Shown: piece after piece, positions 15,069 through 20,787 of the stretch
Numbering within the stretch: the first letter of the stretch is position 1
How the letters are laid out: every line of letters begins with the position of its first letter
Origin: Anaerolineaceae bacterium
GTDB lineage: Bacteria > Chloroflexota > Anaerolineae > JAAYZQ01
Reading direction: 5' to 3'
DNA: 24,740 nt
Assembly (NCBI GenBank): GCA_012514775.1
Contig: JAAYZQ010000069.1
Location: 1 to 24,740, forward strand
The notes under the pieces: generated by a model
The model's database searches: none
Seen by the model: only the letters and a program-made list of their open reading frames with translations
What the model was told of the DNA's origin: nothing
Program-made: the position numbers and the translations under genes

Positions 15069-15867
15069 GGCCCGCCTCTTTCCGCTCCAGAGGATCCTGG
15101 GCGGCGCCATCCTGGCCGTGGCGAGCATCATTGGCCTGGGCTCGTTCTTTTACCCCTTCCTCCTGCCGCCAGACGCCGAGGGCATGGCGGCCATGGCCCA
15201 CGCCCACGACGCGCCCCTGGTCTTTGCTCTCCTCGTCATCCTCTGTCTGGGGGCTGTCCTGAGCAGCCTCTCGTCGGGGGCCATGAACGCCAAGCTGGTG
15301 GCAGTCCTGGGGGTTCTCACCGCGGCCAACGCCGTGCTGCGGGGTGTGCCCGGGCCGGCCGGCTTTAACCTGGTCTTTATTCTGCCCATCCTGTGCGGCT
15401 ACGTCTACGGCCCTACTTTTGGCTTTCTGCTGGGCGTCTTCTCGCTGGCCGTCTCGGCCTTTATCGGCTTTGGCGTTGGCCCCTGGCTGCCCTTCCAGAT
15501 GTTCTCCGCGGGCTGGGTAGGCCTGCTCTCCGGCTGGCTGCCGCGCCTGGGGCGCCACCCCCGGGCCGAAGCGCTGCTGTTGGCCATCTGGGGCCTGGTG
15601 CTTGGCTTTGGCTTTGGCGTCCTCATGAACGTCTATTTCTGGCCCTACGTCCTGGCCCCCGGCCCGTCCGAGATGTACTGGCAGCCGGGCATCGGCGCCC
15701 TGGAAGTGCTCAAGAGGTACGCCGTCTTTTACGCCGTCACGTCCCTATGGTGGGACATTGCCCGGGCGGCAGGCAATTTTCTGCTGTTGCTCCTCTTTGC
15801 CGCCCCTGTCGTACGCCTGCTGCGACGCTTTCAGCAGAGATTCTTTTTTGAGGTCAAGCCATCGTGA
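15061..15867 (+). CDS. cbrT: ECF transporter S component, probably cobamide-specific (CbrT-like)
   Basis: A 268-aa membrane protein with about seven hydrophobic segments. The core (NAVLRGVPGPAGFNLVFILP, then CGYVYGPTFGFLLGVFSLAVS and GVGPWLPFQMFSAGWVGLLSG) is that of ECF S subunits, which hold the vitamin in the membrane. The B12 riboswitch, the carrier-like surface proteins and the cob genes make cobamide the probable substrate; the S-unit sequence alone does not prove it. It overlaps the ATPase by 8 bases and cobT by 4 (GTGA). Confidence 0.88.
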   Translation: MSEARLFPLQRILGGAILAVASIIGLGSFFYPFLLPPDAEGMAAMAHAHDAPLVFALLVILCLGAVLSSLSSGAMNAKLVAVLGVLTAANAVLRGVPGPAGFNLVFILPILCGYVYGPTFGFLLGVFSLAVSAFIGFGVGPWLPFQMFSAGWVGLLSGWLPRLGRHPRAEALLLAIWGLVLGFGFGVLMNVYFWPYVLAPGPSEMYWQPGIGALEVLKRYAVFYAVTSLWWDIARAAGNFLLLLLFAAPVVRLLRRFQQRFFFEVKPS

Positions 15868-16934
15868 ACCGCAGCACTCCTTTTCTGGACGAGCTTTGCG
15901 CCCGTGTCAAACCCCTTGACGAGGAAGCCATGGCGGCGGCACGGGCCAGGCAAGCAAGTCTGACCAAGCCCGCCGGCAGCCTGGGCCGGCTGGAGGCCCT
16001 TTCGGTGCAGTTGGCCGGCATCGCCGGCCGGTCTCTGCCGCGGGTTGACCGCAAGGCCGTCGTCGTCCTGGCGGGCGACCACGGCGTCGCCGCCGAGGGA
16101 GTAAGCGCCTATCCGCCGGAGGTGACCGCCCAGATGATCCTGAATTTTCTCGGGGGTGGGGCCGCCGTCAACGTCCTGGCCCGGCAAGCAGGCGCGCGGG
16201 TGGTGGTGGTCGACGTAGGGGTCGCCGGCGACCTGCCCTCGCACCCCGACCTGGTGCCGGCCAAGGTCGCCCGGGGCACGGCCAGCTTTCTCCGCGGCCC
16301 GGCCATGAGCCGCGAGCAGGCGGCCCAGGCCATCGCCGCCGGCGCCGGGGTGGTGGCAGCCGAGGCCGGCCGCGGGCTGGACCTTCTGGCCACGGGCGAG
16401 ATGGGCATCGGCAATACGACGCCCGCCAGCGCCATCGCGGCCGTCTACACCGGGCTGCCCGTGGCGCAGGTGACGGGCCGTGGCACTGGTGTCGACGACG
16501 CCGGGCTGGCCCGCAAGGTGGAGGTCATCGAGGCCGCGCTGGCCCTGCACCGGCCCGATCCCGACGATCCCCTGGGAGTGCTGGCCGCCGTCGGTGGGTT
16601 CGAGATCGGCGCCATTGCCGGGGTTTGCCTGGCGGCCGCCGCCCACCGCGTGCCCGTGGTGGTGGATGGCTTTATCTCGGCGGCGGGCGCCCTCATCGCG
16701 GCCGCCCTCTGCCCCGCCGCGCGGCCCTACATGATCGCCTCGCACCTCTCTGTAGAGCAGGGCCACGGGCCCCTGTGGCAGGCCCTGGGCCTGGAGCCGC
16801 TCCTCGCCCTCGACCTGCGCCTGGGGGAGGGCAGCGGGGCGGTGCTGGCCATGCACCTGGTAGAGGCCGCCTGTCGCATCCTGTGCGAGATGGCCACCTT
16901 CGAGGATGCGGGCGTCTCGGGCCGGGACAACTGA
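15864..16934 (+). CDS. cobT: Nicotinate-nucleotide:dimethylbenzimidazole phosphoribosyltransferase CobT
   Basis: A 356-aa cytoplasmic enzyme that activates the lower-ligand base: nicotinate mononucleotide plus 5,6-dimethylbenzimidazole gives alpha-ribazole phosphate and nicotinate. Motifs seen are AGDHGVAAEGVSAYPPEVT (70 on), TGEMGIGNTT (177-186), and the C-terminal LGEGSGA, where Glu322 fits the catalytic Glu of the family. Length is normal (about 350). The start is GTG in a GTGA overlap with the S-subunit gene. It supplies the tail half of the new nucleotide loop for CobS. Confidence 0.97.
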   Translation: MNRSTPFLDELCARVKPLDEEAMAAARARQASLTKPAGSLGRLEALSVQLAGIAGRSLPRVDRKAVVVLAGDHGVAAEGVSAYPPEVTAQMILNFLGGGAAVNVLARQAGARVVVVDVGVAGDLPSHPDLVPAKVARGTASFLRGPAMSREQAAQAIAAGAGVVAAEAGRGLDLLATGEMGIGNTTPASAIAAVYTGLPVAQVTGRGTGVDDAGLARKVEVIEAALALHRPDPDDPLGVLAAVGGFEIGAIAGVCLAAAAHRVPVVVDGFISAAGALIAAALCPAARPYMIASHLSVEQGHGPLWQALGLEPLLALDLRLGEGSGAVLAMHLVEAACRILCEMATFEDAGVSGRDN

Positions 16935-17693
16935 GTGCGCGCCCTGCTCGCCGCCATCGGCTTTCTCACCGTACTGCCCTCGCCCCGCGTCCGGGACCTC
17001 CAGGACGAGGACTGGGGCCGGTCGGTGGGCTGGTATCCACTCGTCGGGCTGCTCCTGGGCGCCCTCCTGGCCGGCCTGGACTGGCTGCTGCGCCGGGCCT
17101 GGCCCGAGGGATTGGCCAGCGTCTTGCTGCTGGCTGCCTGGGTGGCCTTGACCGGGGCGTTGCACCTGGATGGCTTTGTGGACTGCTGCGACGCGCTGCT
17201 GGCTCCCGTCTCGTCCGAGCGCCGGCTGGAGATATTGCGCGACGTGCACGTGGGCGCCTTTGGGCTGGTGGGGGCGGTCTTGCTCCTCATGGTCAAGGCC
17301 GCTGCCCTCGCCGCGCTGCCCGGTCCTGCGCGGCCGGCCGCCCTGCTCCTGGTGCCCACCCTGGCCCGCTGGACCATGAGCGGCGCGGTGGTGTTGGCAC
17401 CCTATGCGCGGCCCGGGCCCGGCCTGGGCCGGCTGGCGCGGACGGGCGCCGGGCCGCGTGAGCTGGTGCTGGCCACGGGAACGGCACTGCTGGCCGCCAT
17501 CCTGGCCTGGCTCCTGGGCCTGGGTTGGGCCGCCGCCCTGCTCCCGCCCGTCGTGGCCCTGGTGGCGTTGCTCCTCGCTGCCTGGATCCGCCGCCGCATC
17601 CCCGGCCTGACGGGCGACACCTATGGCGCCCTGTGCGAGCTGGGCGAGGCCGCTGGGCTGCTGGCCCTCGCCGCCCGGGGGGTGCTGTCGTGA
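16935..17693 (+). CDS. cobS: Adenosylcobinamide-GDP ribazoletransferase CobS
   Basis: A 252-aa membrane enzyme that joins adenosylcobinamide-GDP with alpha-ribazole (phosphate) to make the cobamide. The family motifs are ALHLDGFVDCCDALLA (75-90), with Asp residues for Mg2+, and GLTGDTYGA (about 222-230). Five to six hydrophobic helices match CobS topology. The start is GTG directly after the cobT stop (TGAGTG), with no gap, and the length is normal (about 250). Confidence 0.96.
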   Translation: MRALLAAIGFLTVLPSPRVRDLQDEDWGRSVGWYPLVGLLLGALLAGLDWLLRRAWPEGLASVLLLAAWVALTGALHLDGFVDCCDALLAPVSSERRLEILRDVHVGAFGLVGAVLLLMVKAAALAALPGPARPAALLLVPTLARWTMSGAVVLAPYARPGPGLGRLARTGAGPRELVLATGTALLAAILAWLLGLGWAAALLPPVVALVALLLAAWIRRRIPGLTGDTYGALCELGEAAGLLALAARGVLS

Positions 17694-18478
17694 CGGTGTT
17701 GGGCACTCCCTACCGGCTGGGCTCCACTTCGTACGTCTGGCCGGCGGGACTGGCGGCCAACGCGCACCGCCTGGGCTCCCTGGTGGACGACGTGGAGTTG
17801 GTCCTCTTTCAGGTCGACGGCCATTCCAACCTGCCCGGCAGGCGGACGGTGACCGCCCTTCGAGACCTGGCCCGGCAGCACGACCTGACCTACAGCGTTC
17901 ACCTGCCCCTCGACCTGGCCCTGGCCGAGCCCGATTCGCTGCGCATGGCCGCGACGGTGTTGGACCGCACCCGCGAGCTGCCGCCCGCGGCCGTGGTGCT
18001 CCACCTGGACGGCCGGGCGGTGGAGGGCGCCCCCGGCAAGCAAGATCTGGCCCGCTGGCGCGACCAGGCTCGCCGCGCCCTGGAGCGGGTGGTGGCTCTG
18101 GCGGGCGATGCGGGCCGGGTCTGCATCGAGAACCTGGAGAACTATCCGCCCGAGCATTTTCTCCCCCTCGTGGACGAGGCGGGAGTTGCCCTGTGCGTGG
18201 ACGTCGGGCACCTGTGGCTGGTGGGCCGGGATCCGCTGCCTTTCCTGGCCGAGCACCTGGGGCGAACGCGGGTGGTGCACTTGCACGGCATCGGCAGTCG
18301 CGACCACCAGTCGCTGCGGCACCAGGACGTGGCGCAGGTAACCGCCGTGCTGGCCCTCCTCGAGGACCGCAACTATGACGGCGTGCTGACCCTGGAGGTG
18401 TTTGGCCGGGATGATTTCTCGACTTCGCGGGACATGGTGGTCGAGATCCTGGAGGCGAAGGGATGGGGGAGGCCATGA
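17690..18478 (+). CDS. cbiR: Cobamide-remodelling phosphodiesterase, CbiR-like TIM barrel
   Basis: A 262-aa cytoplasmic TIM-barrel protein of the AP-endonuclease-2/xylose-isomerase-like superfamily. Metal-site residues are placed as in that fold: [46 protein letters not shown] and LTLEVFG. CbiR, described from Akkermansia, belongs to this superfamily and hydrolyses the phosphoribosyl bond in the nucleotide loop, giving cobinamide phosphate and an alpha-riboside. Placement between cobS and cobU in a B12-riboswitch operon supports that role. A generic sugar-phosphate isomerase is the alternative. The start is GTG in a GTGA overlap with cobS; an open frame upstream (from 17525) lies inside cobS and is not used. 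It ends in an ATGA overlap with cobU. Confidence 0.85.
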   Translation: MTVLGTPYRLGSTSYVWPAGLAANAHRLGSLVDDVELVLFQVDGHSNLPGRRTVTALRDLARQHDLTYSVHLPLDLALAEPDSLRMAATVLDRTRELPPAAVVLHLDGRAVEGAPGKQDLARWRDQARRALERVVALAGDAGRVCIENLENYPPEHFLPLVDEAGVALCVDVGHLWLVGRDPLPFLAEHLGRTRVVHLHGIGSRDHQSLRHQDVAQVTAVLALLEDRNYDGVLTLEVFGRDDFSTSRDMVVEILEAKGWGRP

Positions 18479-19068
18479 ACGATCAGGCGGGAGTGCCGCT
18501 GACGCTCATCCTGGGTGGGGCGCGCAGCGGCAAGAGCAATTACGCCGAGGCCCTGGCGCCGCGCCTGGGCCGCCGGGTGCTCTACGTGGCCACGGCCGAG
18601 GCGTTGGACGAAGAGATGCGCGCCCGTGTGGCCGCCCACCGCGCCCGACGCCCGGCCGGTTGGATGACGCTGGAGGTGCCCCTGGCTGTGGGAGCGGCCC
18701 TGGAGGCGAGCCCCGAGGTCGCCGGCACCGACGTCATCCTCCTCGACTGCCTGAGCCTGCTGGTGTCCAACGTGCTCCTGTCTCGGGGGCCGGAGACGCC
18801 GGAGCCGAACGTGGAGACGGCCATGGGCTGGGTGCGGGCCGAGGTCGACGCTCTGTTGGCCGCCCGGGAGCGGCTGGGGGCGCACCTGGTGGTCGTCTCC
18901 AACGAGGTGGGGCTGGGCGTGGTGCCGGCCTATCCCCTGGGCCGCACCTACCGCGACTGCCTTGGTTGGGCCAACCAGGCCCTGGCCCGCGTCGCCGGGC
19001 AGGTCATCCTCATGGTTGCCGGGCTGCCCATCGACCTGAAGTCGCTGCCGCTGGCCTGGCCGGACTGA
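18475..19068 (+). CDS. cobU: Bifunctional adenosylcobinamide kinase / guanylyltransferase CobU
   Basis: A 197-aa cytoplasmic enzyme that phosphorylates adenosylcobinamide and transfers GMP to make adenosylcobinamide-GDP. The P-loop is GGARSGKS (14-21). The His of [10 protein letters not shown] fits the guanylylated His of the family. [11 protein letters not shown] and [10 protein letters not shown] are conserved CobU segments, and [14 protein letters not shown] follows. I prefer the ATG at 18475, in the ATGA overlap with cbiR and behind GGGGGAGG, to 18463, which adds four residues. It is the last gene of the operon and takes the cobinamide phosphate that CbiR would release. Confidence 0.96.
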   Translation: MNDQAGVPLTLILGGARSGKSNYAEALAPRLGRRVLYVATAEALDEEMRARVAAHRARRPAGWMTLEVPLAVGAALEASPEVAGTDVILLDCLSLLVSNVLLSRGPETPEPNVETAMGWVRAEVDALLAARERLGAHLVVVSNEVGLGVVPAYPLGRTYRDCLGWANQALARVAGQVILMVAGLPIDLKSLPLAWPD

Positions 19069-19092
19069 CGGGCCCCCTGGCTGCTGAAACGT

Positions 19093-19131
19093 GCAGGCGC
19101 CCTCGGCTCTGCGTAGAGCGAGGGCGCCTGC
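19093..19131. terminator. Hairpin at end of the cobamide operon
   Basis: A 12-base outer stem (GCAGGCGCCCTC / GAGGGCGCCTGC) and a 5-base inner stem (GCTCT/AGAGC), with one bulged G and loop GCGT, start 25 bases after the cobU stop. No T-run follows on either strand. It lies between convergent genes and may stop transcription from both sides. Confidence 0.65.
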
Positions 19132-19173
19132 TTGCATGGAGGCCCAGGAGAACCCGGGCCCAGGATGTAGCGG

Positions 19174-19833
19174 CTAGGCCTGTGCCTGGTAGCGGTCGAT
19201 GAGGTCGGCGATCCAGCGATAGCGGAACGGCCTGCCGTTGTAGGCCTCAAGGGCGGCGTAGCAGCCATAGACGACTTGCACGATGGGCAGCGCCACGACG
19301 CCCACGATCCACAGCAGCGTCACGACGAGCATCACCGGTAGCAGGAGCAGGCCAACCAGGACGACGACCAGGATGGCGCTCACCGTCCAGCCCACCGTCA
19401 CCAGCAGGGCTCCGACGATGGCCAGGGCCAACAAGGCGACCATGCCGGCCAATTGGAAGATGGTTGCCTGCCGCGCCTGCTCGGTCACGTAGGCCGACTT
19501 GTCGCGGTACGCGTACCAGATGAGGGCCGGGACGATGGGACCCAGGAGGGCGGCGACCCCGCCCGTTGCCAGGCCCAGGAACAGGGTGAGCAGGATGCTG
19601 GCGTGGGCCACGGCGGCCCAGTTCATCTCGTCGCGCGTCAGGCCCAGGCGCGCAGCCGGAGCGCTGCTCCCGGCCTGGACGTCCGCATCCATGTTCAGCT
19701 TGACCGTCTCGGACCGCCTGGGGCGCGGGTTTGGCGCCTCGGTCGCGGCATCAAGTCTGCGCGTGATCACCGGCTTCTGAGAAGTTGCCCCCCCAGGCTC
19801 GGGCGATTGCACGGCCTTGTCCATATCCGACAT
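19174..19833 (-). CDS. DUF4870 membrane protein
   Basis: A 219-aa protein with a long polar N-terminus (1-65, Pro/Arg/Ala-rich) and then a DUF4870 domain of about four hydrophobic segments. Family traits are NWAAVAHASILL, GPIVPALIWYAYRDKSAYVTEQARQATIFQ and the C-terminal 'YGCYAALEAYNGRPFRYRWIADLI'. Its role is unknown; the family is a common small membrane protein in bacteria. The start ATG at 19833 follows AAGGAGG at 9 bases; an in-frame ATG lies three codons on. It is convergent to cobU. No clear promoter could be read in 19834-19971. Confidence 0.88.
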   Translation of the reverse strand: MSDMDKAVQSPEPGGATSQKPVITRRLDAATEAPNPRPRRSETVKLNMDADVQAGSSAPAARLGLTRDEMNWAAVAHASILLTLFLGLATGGVAALLGPIVPALIWYAYRDKSAYVTEQARQATIFQLAGMVALLALAIVGALLVTVGWTVSAILVVVLVGLLLLPVMLVVTLLWIVGVVALPIVQVVYGCYAALEAYNGRPFRYRWIADLIDRYQAQA

Positions 19834-19971
19834 TGTAGATTTCCTCCTTACTCTCTTACCGGCACGGGCCGCCTCCCGGCTGGCCCTGTGCGTCAGATTG
19901 CTTTCTGTTCTCGCCCCCTATACGCCATTCCCGGGACAGGGTTGCAGCCGGATAGAGCGGGCTGGAACATA

Positions 19972-19999
19972 GAAAAGAGGGGGAGCAAAGCTCCCCCTC
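19972..19999 (-). terminator. Intrinsic terminator of the DUF4383 gene
   Basis: A perfect 10-base stem (GAGGGGGAGC / GCTCCCCCTC) with a 3-base loop at 19977-19999. On the minus strand it is followed by TTTTC, 41 bases after the DUF4383 stop codon. Confidence 0.85.
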
Positions 20000-20039
20000 C
20001 CTTGGCCTGGACCGTCCGTGCCCGGCCGGCCCATTCCCG

Positions 20040-20483
20040 TTACGCGCAGCTCACCTCGGGTGCAGTCTGCCGGGAGGCCTGGTACGCAAAGAACAGCGTC
20101 AACGCGGTCCACAGCAGGTGCAGCAGATTGTCCGCGCCATTCACCGCCATGCCCATCATCAACTGGGGGTCCATCTCCATGCCGACCATGATGAAACCGG
20201 CGACGGTCAACACGCCAAAGATGGCCGCGCTCACCCACATATACGTCCTCGATGACTCGCACGAGCGAGCGACCAGGATGCCGGCAGCGCCGATCAGGAT
20301 GTGTGCCAGCGCGTGGAACCAGTTAAAGGCAAAAATCCCAAACAGAAGCCCGGGACTGGTGTTGATCAAGCCGTCGTTGTTGCCCGTCACCAGGGGGCCG
20401 ACGAAGGCTGCCAACCCGATGATCAGGTTGACGATGCCAAAGTACAGCGCGGCTTTTTCTACAGGCCGCCTCACGTCGTCCAT
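20040..20483 (-). CDS. DUF4383 membrane protein
   Basis: A 147-aa protein with four hydrophobic segments: VNLIIGLAAFVGPLV, ALAHILIGAAGILVA, AAIFGVLTVAGFIMVG and LLHLLWTALTLFFAY. The pattern 'GLLFGIFAFNWFHALAHILIGAAG' and 'ADNLLHLL' fits DUF4383. Function is unknown. GAGGAC stands before the ATG. It has its own terminator, so it appears to be a single-gene unit. Confidence 0.87.
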   Translation of the reverse strand: MDDVRRPVEKAALYFGIVNLIIGLAAFVGPLVTGNNDGLINTSPGLLFGIFAFNWFHALAHILIGAAGILVARSCESSRTYMWVSAAIFGVLTVAGFIMVGMEMDPQLMMGMAVNGADNLLHLLWTALTLFFAYQASRQTAPEVSCA

Positions 20484-20634
20484 GTTGTCCTCACTTTCGG
20501 TCTAGTGTTCCTCCGAATCCCAACAGGTCCCTCCACCAGACGTCACATTCAGCCAAATCTCTGCAGCGCCCGGGAGGTGGAGGCAGCCCGCATTGCCCGC
20601 CATGCTACCATATGACGAGAACCGCGTCCATATG

Positions 20635-20673
20635 CCTGGATATAGAGCCTGGATATACATCCGGATACATTTT
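20635..20673. repeat. Three tandem 13-base direct repeats
   Basis: CCTGGATATA recurs at 20635 and 20648 and, as CCGGATACAT, at 20661, each spaced by three bases (period 13). The array ends about 48 bases before the -35 box of the downstream gene. It could be a binding site for a regulator of either flanking gene. Confidence 0.6.
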
Positions 20674-20720
20674 GCCAGATCCCGGGACGCCCGCCCGTTT
20701 TCAGCGGCTTTTTGGCACGC

Positions 20721-20749
20721 TGGACAGAATGCCCAATATACGGTATAAT
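20721..20749 (+). promoter_or_regulatory. Promoter of the amidase/scpA operon
   Basis: TGGACA (20721-20726) and TATAAT (20744-20749) lie 17 bases apart, 38 bases before the start codon. Confidence 0.8.
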
Positions 20750-20787
20750 GTGCGCATTCCCGTCAGCGGAAACGAGGAGGCTGTTCG

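Larger units (their letters stand above)
20484..20787. other. Intergenic region between divergent genes
   Basis: 304 bases without a gene. It holds a clear plus-strand promoter at 20721, three 13-base direct repeats at 20635, and two copies of CCATATG (20608-20614 and 20628-20634) exactly 20 bases apart. I see no convincing minus-strand promoter for the DUF4383 gene. Confidence 0.7.

Noticed and set aside
15831..18476. Minus-strand open frame of 881 codons opposite cobT-cobS-cbiR
   Set aside because: It is exactly antisense to three well-identified genes; lack of stops follows from high GC at third positions.
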